Translations under genes and position numbers: made by a program
Notes under the pieces: model-generated
The model's database searches: none
Seen by the model: only the letters and a program-made list of their open reading frames with translations
What the model was told of the DNA's origin: nothing
Shown here: piece after piece, positions 1-5,675 of the stretch
Layout: every line of letters begins with the position of its first letter
Position numbering within the stretch: position 1 is the first letter of the stretch
Source of the DNA: an uncultured Gaiellaceae bacterium
Lineage (GTDB): Bacteria; Actinomycetota; Thermoleophilia; Gaiellales; Gaiellaceae
Assembly: GCA_955652075.1 (NCBI GenBank)
Contig: CATPAS010000227.1
Span: 1-5,706 of the forward strand
DNA length: 5,706 bases
Reading direction: 5' to 3'

Positions 1-861
1 GCGCTGGTGATGCGCGAGCTCGAGGGTCGCTCGTACGCCGAGATCGCCGACATCCTCGAGGTCTCGACCAGCGCCGTGGAGACGCTGATCTTCCGCGCAA
101 GGCGCGCCTTGCGCGAGCAACTCGAAGGTTCACTCACCTGCGGCGAGGCGGAGTTCGCGATCTCACGCCAGCTCGACGGCCGGCTTGCGCGGCGGGAGCG
201 TGGACAGCTGCGGGCCCACCTACGCGAGTGTGCTGAATGCGCCGGCTTCGCCCGCCGTCAGCGCGCGCAACGCGGCGCCCTGAAGACGCTCGCGCTCGTG
301 CCGCTGCCAGGTTCGCTCGCGTCGTTCTTCGGCGGCGGCGGAGCCGCGGTCGGGACCGGCCTCGCCGTCAAGGCCGCGGTCGCAGTCACTGCCGGCCTGG
401 TGATCGGGGGCGCAAGCTACGAAGGCGTGCGCCACGCACCCTGGCAAGCGAAGAAGCCTGCTGCGACTGCGCCGCAAGGATCGGTCGCAGCTTCTGCTCG
501 ACCGATCGATCTCGTTCTTGCACAGCGCCGACCCTCGCGAACCTCACGTCCGGCGACCGCCCGAACGCACGGCAACGCAGCAAAGGTCGGCAATGCAGCA
601 AGGGTCGGGAACGCCAAACAGAAGAAGGCCGTGAAGCTCAAGACGCACGGACATGGACGCCAGACGCGCTCTGCGGGCGTTGCCGGCGTCGCCACACACG
701 TCAAAGTCGCGCATCAGCCGCGCCGAGCTCAGCCGACCCGCGGTGCCCCGGCCCACGCGAAGGTGAAGCACCAGCCGAAGCAGAACTCGAAGCAGAAGGC
801 TCACCAGCAGTCGGGTCCGCCAACGGCGAATCCCCTGGCCGGCCACGGCAAGCAGAAGTAA
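1..861 (+). CDS. ECF-type RNA polymerase sigma factor, C-terminal part, fused to zinc finger and membrane segment (5' end outside window)
   Basis: The frame is open at base 1, so the sigma region 2 that should precede is missing; residues here are counted from the GTG at base 7. Residues 3-40 are a sigma region 4 helix-turn-helix (SYAEIADILEVSTSAVETL, then an Arg-rich helix), which contacts the -35 element. A zinc finger of the anti-sigma (zf-HC2) kind follows, with candidate ligands C45, H71, C75 and C78 in HLRECAEC. A Gly-rich linker leads to one hydrophobic stretch at about 113-137, interrupted by K122. The last 140 residues are low-complexity and rich in Lys, His, Ala and Gln, with short repeats. 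The layout suggests a sigma factor carrying its own anti-sigma-like module, possibly membrane-tethered with the tail outside. Fused ECF sigma factors of this kind are known in actinobacteria; the signal and regulon here are unknown. The stop is TAA. Identification is firm, the membrane topology tentative. Confidence 0.88.
   Translation, partial: ALVMRELEGRSYAEIADILEVSTSAVETLIFRARRALREQLEGSLTCGEAEFAISRQLDGRLARRERGQLRAHLRECAECAGFARRQRAQRGALKTLALVPLPGSLASFFGGGGAAVGTGLAVKAAVAVTAGLVIGGASYEGVRHAPWQAKKPAATAPQGSVAASARPIDLVLAQRRPSRTSRPATARTHGNAAKVGNAARVGNAKQKKAVKLKTHGHGRQTRSAGVAGVATHVKVAHQPRRAQPTRGAPAHAKVKHQPKQNSKQKAHQQSGPPTANPLAGHGKQK
571..615 (+). repeat. 18-bp tandem repeat, about 2.5 copies, inside the sigma-factor tail
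   Basis: Copy one is 571-588 and copy two 589-606, differing at two positions (C/T and A/G transitions); a partial third copy covers 607-615. The unit length is a multiple of three, so the repeat encodes GNAAKV, GNAARV, GNA without breaking the frame. It lies in the low-complexity basic tail and probably arose by slippage or local duplication. No regulatory role is evident. Confidence 0.75.
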
Positions 862-941
862 CCGAGCAGGTCGCCGCGGGAGGCCTCGCCGTGCTTGCGC
901 GTCCCGATTGGGAGAGGCTGCTTGGTAGGCTCGCTTGGCGA

Positions 942-947
942 AAGGAG
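942..947 (+). promoter_or_regulatory. Shine-Dalgarno site (AAGGAG) of the small membrane protein gene
   Basis: AAGGAG lies 5 bases before the ATG at 953 and is the strongest ribosome binding site in the window. It decides the start: the longer in-frame option at 935 would place this site inside the coding sequence and has no comparable site of its own. The rest of the 862-952 gap shows no convincing -35/-10 pair and no hairpin followed by a T-run. Confidence 0.75.
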
Positions 948-952
948 ACCCG

Positions 953-1165
953 ATGGGGATCATCAATCGACGGAACGCAGTGCTCGGCTGGGGCGTCTGG
1001 AAGGTCGCGAAGAAGGCCGGGAAGCGTAAGGCGCGCGCGGCAGTCCCAGGAACTGGTGAGCACGCTGGATTGAACAAGGGAGCGATTGCCTCGATGCTCG
1101 CGGCAGCGGGCGGCGCGCTCTGGTTCTGGCGCAAGAAGTCGGACGAGACGACGCCAGGCTCGTAG
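953..1165 (+). CDS. Small basic membrane protein of unknown function (70 residues)
   Basis: I do not assign a function. The ATG at 953 is preferred over the in-frame start at 935 because AAGGAG sits 5 bases upstream of it. The protein opens with a basic stretch (RRNAVLGWGVWKVAKKAGKRK, residues 6-26) in which aromatic and aliphatic residues alternate with Lys/Arg, so an amphipathic membrane-surface helix is possible. A short linker (about 31-42) follows, then a hydrophobic segment at about 43-59 (AIASMLAAAGGALWFW). It closes with RKK and an acidic, Ser/Thr-containing tail. By the positive-inside rule the RKK end would face the cytoplasm. Its TAG stop overlaps the GTG start of hisC by one base (TAGTG), which implies translational coupling. 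The good ribosome site and clean fit between neighbours support a real gene. Confidence 0.78.
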   Translation: MGIINRRNAVLGWGVWKVAKKAGKRKARAAVPGTGEHAGLNKGAIASMLAAAGGALWFWRKKSDETTPGS

Positions 1166-2286
1166 TGCCGGACGTTCCCGCCGGCCTTATGCGGCCCGCG
1201 CTCGCGGGGATCATCCCGTACGAGCCGGGCAAGCCGGTCGAAGAGGTTCAGCGCGAGCTCGGGCTCGAACGGGTGGTCAAGCTCGCCTCCAACGAAGGGC
1301 CGTTCGGCCCGTTCCCGGAGGCGCTCGAAGCGTTGGGCCGCTCCGCCGGCCAGCTGAATCGCTACCCGGACGGCGGCGCCTACCGCCTCCGGGCCGCGCT
1401 TGCCGAACGCCATGGCGTTCGCTTCGAAGAGATCGCGATCGGCTCAGGAGCCGACGGTCTCATCGACGGGATCTCGCAAGCCGTGCTGAACGAGGGCGAC
1501 CGGATCGTGTGCGGCTGGCCGTCGTTCCCGAGCTATGCGATCTACGCGCGCAAGCTGGGCGCGGAGCCCGTTCAGGTGCCGCTCCGCGACGACCGCTATG
1601 ACCTCGATGCACTCTTGGACGCCATCACGGAGCGAACAAAGCTCGTATATGTGTGCCATCCCAACAATCCGACCGGCACGATGAACCCGCGCGCCGAGCT
1701 CGACGCGTACTTCGAACGAGTTCCGGACCACGTGCTGACCGTCCTCGATCAGGCCTACTTCGAATACGTCGACGACCCCGACTACGCGGACGGCATCGAG
1801 GAGTACTTCAAGGTCGGCCGGCCGGTGATCGTTTTGCGCACGTTCTCGAAGATCTACGGCCTCGCCGGAGCGAGGGTGGGTTACGGCGTCGGTCCGGCCG
1901 AGCTCGTGGTCGCGCTCGGTAAGACGCGGCGAGCATTCGACCTGACGACGCCGGCGCAGGAAGCCGCGCTCGCCAGCCTGAAATCGCCCGGTGAGCTCCA
2001 GCGCAGACGGCAAGCCAACGCCGAAGGCCGTGCGGAGCTCGAGCGGATCCTGACGGGAGCGGGTTACAAGGTGACCGGCCCTGCAGTAGGGAACTTCGTC
2101 TTCGTCGACTTGGGCGAAGACGCGCAGCCCTGGTTCGAGGCGTTGCTGCGCGAAGGTGTGATCGTGCGTCCCCTCGGTGGGTTCGGCGCCCCGCACGCGA
2201 TTCGCGTGACCGTCGGGACAAAGGAGGATCATGCGTTCCTGGCCGAAGCGCTCACTCGGGTGAGGACGGCCGCAACGGCTTCCTGA
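1165..2286 (+). CDS. hisC: Histidinol-phosphate aminotransferase (class I/II PLP aminotransferase)
   Basis: HisC moves an amino group between glutamate and imidazole acetol phosphate to give histidinol phosphate, a late step of cytoplasmic histidine synthesis; some relatives act on aromatic amino acids instead. The 373 residues match the usual length. Visible landmarks are the N-terminal KLASNEGPFGP (39-49), RYPDG (67-71), the CHPNNPTG motif (164-171), the D195-x-A-Y198 cofactor pocket, the SKIYGLAGARVGY block (228-240) with the PLP-binding Lys at 229 and a phosphate-contact Arg at 237, and the C-terminal Arg347 in IRVTVGT that should bind the substrate carboxylate. Most HisC proteins have NENP where this one has NEGP at 43-46. 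The GTG at 1165 overlaps the upstream stop; ATG 1189 is an alternative, but neither has a strong ribosome site. No other his gene is in the window, so the exact substrate is less certain than the family. Confidence 0.93.
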   Translation: MPDVPAGLMRPALAGIIPYEPGKPVEEVQRELGLERVVKLASNEGPFGPFPEALEALGRSAGQLNRYPDGGAYRLRAALAERHGVRFEEIAIGSGADGLIDGISQAVLNEGDRIVCGWPSFPSYAIYARKLGAEPVQVPLRDDRYDLDALLDAITERTKLVYVCHPNNPTGTMNPRAELDAYFERVPDHVLTVLDQAYFEYVDDPDYADGIEEYFKVGRPVIVLRTFSKIYGLAGARVGYGVGPAELVVALGKTRRAFDLTTPAQEAALASLKSPGELQRRRQANAEGRAELERILTGAGYKVTGPAVGNFVFVDLGEDAQPWFEALLREGVIVRPLGGFGAPHAIRVTVGTKEDHAFLAEALTRVRTAATAS

Positions 2287-2300
2287 CAGACTTCGCCGGG

Positions 2301-3536
2301 GTGACCGGCTTTCGCCGACAGCTGAGCCTCATCGGCACCTCGCCCGGCTTTCGCCTGCTCTTCCTCGCCACGCTCGGGTCGAGTTTGGGAACGCTGCTGG
2401 CGACCGTCGCCCTCGTCGTCGACATCAAGGACCGCACCAATTCGGGCTCGTGGGTGAGCGCCTTGATGATCGTCGAGTTCCTGCCCGCTGTGGCTGTCGG
2501 GCTCTTCCTCGGCCCGGTCCTCGACCGGATTTCGCGCCGCGGCGTGATGATCGTCTCGGATCTCGTCCGCGCCGCGGTCTTCTGCACGCTGCCGTTCGCG
2601 AACACGGCCGGACAGATTGTGGCTCTTGCCGGAGTCGCAGGCCTGGCGACGGGGTTCTTCCGCCCGGCGGTCTACGCCGGCCTGCCGAACCTCGTCGACG
2701 AGCAAGAGCTCGCACGCGCGAACTCGCTCATCCAGACGAGTGAGAACGTCAGCTGGACCGTGGCGCCCATCATCGGCGGCGCGCTCGTCGCTGCATCCGG
2801 TCCGCATCTCGCCTATTGGCTCAACGGCGCATCGTTTCTCGTTTCTGCGTTGCTCCTCCTGCGCCTCCCAGCGGACAAGCTGCAGGGTGCGCTCGCGGTG
2901 AGCCGCGGTCATCTACGCGATCTCAAGGAGGGGTTCGCGCGCGTCATCCGCACACGTTCCCTGCTGACTGTGCTCGTCGTCTGGACGATCGCCCTCGGCG
3001 CCGTCGCTTCGTCGCAGACGGCGCAGGTGTTCCTCGCAAAGGACGCATTCCATGCCGGCGATTTCGGCTACGGGCTGATCTTCGGGTGCATCGGCCTCGG
3101 GCTCGCCATCGGGAGCTTCGGTGCCGGTACCTGGGTGGAGCGGCGCTCGGTCGGGACCATCTATGCGGCGAGCATTCTCCTGCAGGCAGTCGGAGTTGCA
3201 GCTGCGGCAGTCGCGCCCAACGTGTGGGTCTCGCTGCCCTGCTTCGTGCTCGCAGGCATCGGGAACGGCATTGCCGTGGTCTGCAACTCACTGCTCGTGC
3301 AGCGCGGCGCGCCCGACGCGATTCGCGGACGCGTCTTCACCGTGATCATGAGCGTCAACTACGCCGTCTACGGGCTCGGGTTCGTCATCGCGGGTCCGCT
3401 CACCGACAGAGTCGGTCCGCGCTGGGTGTTCGGCGGCGTCGGCATCGTGCTTGCTTTCGCGTCTGTTGTCGCCTATGCGCTGGCCAGCGGGGCGGAGCAG
3501 GAAGTCGAGCGACGCGTCGAGGCCGAGGCCGCGTAG
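2301..3536 (+). CDS. MFS transporter, DHA3-type (EntS/MFS_3-like) exporter
   Basis: This is a 411-residue inner-membrane protein, the usual size for a 12-helix major facilitator. The first helices are at about 18-41 and 50-73, followed by the cytoplasmic loop motif A, GPVLDRISRR (71-80), which matches the MFS G-x-x-x-D-R-x-x-R-R pattern. The block from LVDEQELARANSLIQ (131-145) through APIIGG (155-160) and the YWLNGASFL helix (172-180) is typical of the DHA3 branch. A charged central loop (about 190-220) separates the two halves. The second half has its own gating-loop equivalents, RGRVF (342-346) and GPLTDRVGPRW (365-375). Members export drugs, macrolides or siderophores by proton antiport; the cargo here cannot be inferred. 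The GTG start lies 14 bases after hisC with a weak ribosome site, in the loop of a 5-bp GC stem (2295-2309). The next ATG, at residue 56, would delete helix 1. Confidence 0.9.
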   Translation: MTGFRRQLSLIGTSPGFRLLFLATLGSSLGTLLATVALVVDIKDRTNSGSWVSALMIVEFLPAVAVGLFLGPVLDRISRRGVMIVSDLVRAAVFCTLPFANTAGQIVALAGVAGLATGFFRPAVYAGLPNLVDEQELARANSLIQTSENVSWTVAPIIGGALVAASGPHLAYWLNGASFLVSALLLLRLPADKLQGALAVSRGHLRDLKEGFARVIRTRSLLTVLVVWTIALGAVASSQTAQVFLAKDAFHAGDFGYGLIFGCIGLGLAIGSFGAGTWVERRSVGTIYAASILLQAVGVAAAAVAPNVWVSLPCFVLAGIGNGIAVVCNSLLVQRGAPDAIRGRVFTVIMSVNYAVYGLGFVIAGPLTDRVGPRWVFGGVGIVLAFASVVAYALASGAEQEVERRVEAEAA

Positions 3537-3539
3537 CCA

Positions 3540-4283
3540 ATGCATGGGCGGCGCGACTGGACGCGGGAGTCGCTCGCGGAAGGCGTCCGCACGGGCGACA
3601 AGCGCGCACTAGCCCGGGCGATCTCGCTCGTCGAGAACGGCGACCCGCTCGCGTACGACCTCGTTCGCGACATCTATCCCGAGACGGGGCGCGCGTACGC
3701 GGTCGGCATCACCGGCCCACCCGGTGTCGGCAAGTCGAGCCTCATCTCGACATTGATCGGGCACGTCCGCGGGCAGGAGCGCACGGTCGGCGTGATCTCG
3801 GTCGATCCGTCGAGCCCGTTCACGCAAGGAGCCCTGCTCGGCGACCGGATCCGGCTCTCCGACCATTTCCTGGATCCGGGCGTGTTCATCCGCTCGATGG
3901 GGACGCGCGGCCATCTCGGGGGACTGGCGGAGACGACGCTGCAGGCGCTGCTCGTTCTCGACGCTGCGGGGAAGGAGATCGTCTTCCTCGAGACGGTCGG
4001 CACGGGTCAGAGCGAGGTCGAGGTGATCGGGATCGCCGACACGGTCGTGCTCGTGCTGATGCCCGGATCGGGAGACTCCGTCCAGGCGCTGAAGGCGGGC
4101 ATTATGGAGATTCCCGACGTGATCGCGATCAACAAGATGGATCATCCTGCCGCGAAGACGATGCTCAACGAGGTGCGGTCGATCCTGTCGCTCGACAAGG
4201 AGCGGTCCTGGAAGCCGCCGATCGTGCTCACTGAGGCGACCAGCGGCCAGAACGTCCCGGAGCTGTGGGAGAAGATCAAGTAG
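3540..4283 (+). CDS. meaB: Methylmalonyl-CoA mutase-associated GTPase MeaB (ArgK family), ended early by an in-frame TAG
   Basis: MeaB is a G3E-class P-loop GTPase that loads and protects the B12 cofactor of methylmalonyl-CoA mutase. The whole G domain is present: Walker A GPPGVGKSS (59-67), the DPSSPFTQGALLGDRIR segment (89-105), RSMGTRGHLGG (118-128), the Walker B/switch region ETVGTGQSE (151-159) and the base-specificity motif NKMD (198-201), ending in TSGQNVPELWEKIK. Most members read ETVGVGQSE, so T155 is a mild variant. At 247 residues it is roughly 70-80 short of the usual length. The codon after EKIK is TAG at 4281-4283, yet the same frame continues as recognisable MeaB to 4535, giving 331 positions if the amber is counted. 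A single G-to-T change from GAG (Glu) would explain it. ATG 3540 is 3 bases after the exporter stop, with a weak GAGG at 3525-3528. No mutase subunit lies in the window. Family certain; functional state uncertain. Confidence 0.9.
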   Translation: MHGRRDWTRESLAEGVRTGDKRALARAISLVENGDPLAYDLVRDIYPETGRAYAVGITGPPGVGKSSLISTLIGHVRGQERTVGVISVDPSSPFTQGALLGDRIRLSDHFLDPGVFIRSMGTRGHLGGLAETTLQALLVLDAAGKEIVFLETVGTGQSEVEVIGIADTVVLVLMPGSGDSVQALKAGIMEIPDVIAINKMDHPAAKTMLNEVRSILSLDKERSWKPPIVLTEATSGQNVPELWEKIK

Positions 4284-4295
4284 CATCGGGCGCAT

Positions 4296-4319
4296 CTCGA
4301 GTCGGAGGGACAACTCGAG
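4296..4319 (+). other. Inverted repeat (7-bp stem, 10-base loop) just after the meaB amber codon
   Basis: CTCGAGT at 4296-4302 pairs exactly with ACTCGAG at 4313-4319 around a 10-base loop. The stem begins 12 bases after the TAG. There is no T-run, so it is not an intrinsic terminator. The arms are mostly Leu-Glu codons (CTC GAG) in the continuing MeaB frame, so the pairing may be a by-product of the protein sequence. A stem-loop at this distance from a stop can also promote read-through, which is why it is listed. Confidence 0.45.
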
Positions 4320-4483
4320 GAGCGGAGGCGCAAGAATCTCGCCGGTGAGGTGTTCGCCATCGCATCCGGTCGCGCCAAGGCTCATCTCGAGCGGACAGTG
4401 GCGGATGATCCGGAGCTGCGGCGCCTGCTCGACGAGGTGCAGCGAAGGGAGCTCGACCCGCTGACGGCCGTGAAGGAGATCAT

Positions 4484-4490
4484 GGAGAGG
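4484..4490 (+). promoter_or_regulatory. ilvA: Probable ribosome binding site (GGAGAGG) for the threonine ammonia-lyase TTG start
   Basis: GGAGAGG lies 10 bases before TTG 4501, slightly farther than ideal. Upstream in that frame there is a TGA at 4471-4473 and no other start codon before 4501. Downstream there is no ATG, GTG or TTG before the conserved catalytic start of the enzyme. TTG 4501 is therefore the only standard start that keeps the full N-terminus. Confidence 0.5.
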
Positions 4491-4500
4491 GTGTTCAAGC

Positions 4501-5673
4501 TTGGCGATACAACGGATCGCACCAACTCTCGCTGACATCCAGGAGGCGCGGCAGCGTCTCCAGGGAATCGCGGAACAGACGCCTATCTACCTGTCGGAGA
4601 CGTTCTCTCGCCGCTCCGGGCGCGAGGTACGCCTGAAGGCGGAGAACCTCCAGCGGACCGGCGCGTTCAAGATCCGCGGGGCGGTCAACAAGCTCAGCAC
4701 GCTGTCGCTCGAAGAGCGCGCAGCCGGCGTCGTCGCGGCCAGCGCGGGCAATCACGGTCAGGCCGTCGCGTGGGCGGCACGCGAGCTCGGCGTCCGGGCG
4801 CGTATCTTCGTCCCGGACACGGCGCCGATGGCGAAGGTCGAGGCCTGCCGCAACTACGGAGCCGAGACGGAGATGACCGGCTCGTTCTTCGAGGACGCAA
4901 TGGTGGCCGCGCTCGCCTACGTCGAGGAGACCGGCGGGACGTTCATTCATCCGTACGAGGACCGGGTCGTCGTTGCGGGCCAAGGGACGATTGGCCTCGA
5001 GCTGCTCGAACAGGCGCCCGAGGTCGGCACTGTGCTGATCCCGATCGGGGGCGGCGGACTTGCGCTCGGTATCGCAACCGTACTGCGCGCCCTTCGGCCA
5101 GAGGTGCGAATCGTCGGAGTGCAAGCCGGGGTGGACGGCTACACGATCGCCGACGGGATTGCGGTGAAGGTGCCGAGCGAGTTGACGATGCCGCTCCTCG
5201 AGGACTTGCTGGACGACATTGTCTCGGTCACGGACGAGGAGATCAGCGAGGCGATCGTGTTGCTGCTCGAGCGCGCAAAGCTCGTGGTCGAAGGGGCGGG
5301 CGCTGTCGGCGTTGCAGCGCTCGTCGCCGGCAGGGCCGGCGGCTCGGGGATGGCGATCCCGATCCTCTCCGGTGGAAACATCGACCCGACGATGCTCATC
5401 TCCGTCATGCGCCACGGGCTGACCGTGGCGGGGCGCTACCTCGTCGTGCGCACGCGGCTCCCCGACAGACCGGGTGAGCTGATCAAGTTGTTGTCGCTCG
5501 TCGCCGAGGAGCGCGGCAACGTCGTCGCGGTCGAGCATCGTCGCGAAGGGGTGGACATATCGGTGAGCGAGACGGAGGTCGAGCTGACGCTCGTCACGCG
5601 TGACGAGGAACACTGCCAGGAGCTCCTGGCGGCGATGGAAGCGCGCGGTTACGTAGTCCGACGACTCAACTGA
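4501..5673 (+). CDS. ilvA: Threonine ammonia-lyase (threonine dehydratase) with C-terminal ACT domain
   Basis: This PLP enzyme (fold type II) deaminates L-threonine to 2-oxobutyrate and ammonia, feeding isoleucine synthesis or, through propionyl-CoA, threonine breakdown. Landmarks are LKAENLQRTGAFKIRGA (45-61) with the PLP Lys at 57, SAGNHGQ (81-87), the phosphate-binding GGGGL (183-187), TIADGIAVK (215-223), VVEGAGAVG (262-270) and LSGGN (289-293) with Ser290 near the pyridine nitrogen. An ACT domain covers about 313-390 (VRTRLPDRPGELIKLLSLV and beyond), expected to sense an amino acid such as isoleucine or valine. The 390 residues and single ACT domain place it between TdcB (no ACT) and the longer two-ACT IlvA. 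The loop at 209-214, between GVQ and TIADG, is very short compared with relatives such as TdcB. The gene overlaps the meaB frame by 35 bases, suggesting joint translation. A catabolic rather than anabolic role is possible. Confidence 0.95.
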   Translation: MAIQRIAPTLADIQEARQRLQGIAEQTPIYLSETFSRRSGREVRLKAENLQRTGAFKIRGAVNKLSTLSLEERAAGVVAASAGNHGQAVAWAARELGVRARIFVPDTAPMAKVEACRNYGAETEMTGSFFEDAMVAALAYVEETGGTFIHPYEDRVVVAGQGTIGLELLEQAPEVGTVLIPIGGGGLALGIATVLRALRPEVRIVGVQAGVDGYTIADGIAVKVPSELTMPLLEDLLDDIVSVTDEEISEAIVLLLERAKLVVEGAGAVGVAALVAGRAGGSGMAIPILSGGNIDPTMLISVMRHGLTVAGRYLVVRTRLPDRPGELIKLLSLVAEERGNVVAVEHRREGVDISVSETEVELTLVTRDEEHCQELLAAMEARGYVVRRLN

Positions 5674-5675
5674 CG

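Larger units (their letters stand above)
4284..4535 (+). pseudogene. meaB: C-terminal part of MeaB, in frame, downstream of the amber codon
   Basis: The frame of meaB continues after TAG 4281-4283 for 83 sense codons to a TGA at 4533-4535. It begins HRAHLESEGQLEERRRKNL and contains the AVKEIMERVF helix near the end. These are the features expected of the helical C-terminal arm of ArgK/MeaB proteins, which serves dimerisation. There is no frameshift or second stop, so decay, if it is decay, is very recent. If translated separately, the first available start is GTG at 4350 (61 residues, from FAIASGRAK), but no good ribosome site precedes it: GGAGG at 4324-4328 is 21 bases away. The alternatives are amber read-through giving the full-length protein, or a base error in the sequence. 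The last 35 bases overlap the start of the threonine ammonia-lyase gene in another frame. Confidence 0.75.

Noticed and set aside
862..952. Possible promoter or terminator in the only sizeable gap
   Set aside because: TTGGGA at 908-913 resembles a -35 box, but no -10 element follows at 16-18 bases, and there is no hairpin with a T-run. Only the ribosome site is supported.
237..1073. Plus-strand open frame of 278 codons overlapping the sigma-factor tail
   Set aside because: Arg-rich out-of-frame shadow. The zinc-finger cysteines and region 4 are in frame 1, and that frame continues to the TAA at 859.
1291..1302. NEGP instead of NENP in HisC as a sign of altered substrate
   Set aside because: The third position of this motif varies within the aminotransferase family, and all PLP-binding residues are intact, so it does not by itself indicate a new activity.
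544..1413. Minus-strand open frame of 289 codons across the sigma tail, small gene and hisC start
   Set aside because: It runs across three + strand genes, has biased Arg/Ala/Leu composition and no recognisable motif.
2229..2912. Minus-strand open frame of 227 codons opposite the hisC end and exporter
   Set aside because: Charged, low-complexity translation opposite membrane helices on the + strand. It is the complement of hydrophobic codons, not a gene.
2816..4234. Plus-strand open frame of 472 codons spanning the exporter end and meaB
   Set aside because: It overlaps two confidently identified genes in another frame and is extremely Arg-rich, typical of a frame-shifted reading of GC-rich coding DNA.
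4281..4283. Genome-wide TAG recoding
   Set aside because: TAG also ends the small gene (into an overlapping hisC start) and the exporter at natural C-termini, so TAG acts as a normal stop in this window.
4495..5613. Long minus-strand open frame (372 codons) opposite the threonine ammonia-lyase
   Set aside because: It is the antisense shadow of a gene whose catalytic motifs are all on the + strand. The translation is Arg/Asp/His-rich with no recognisable domain. Long antisense frames are common in high-GC DNA.
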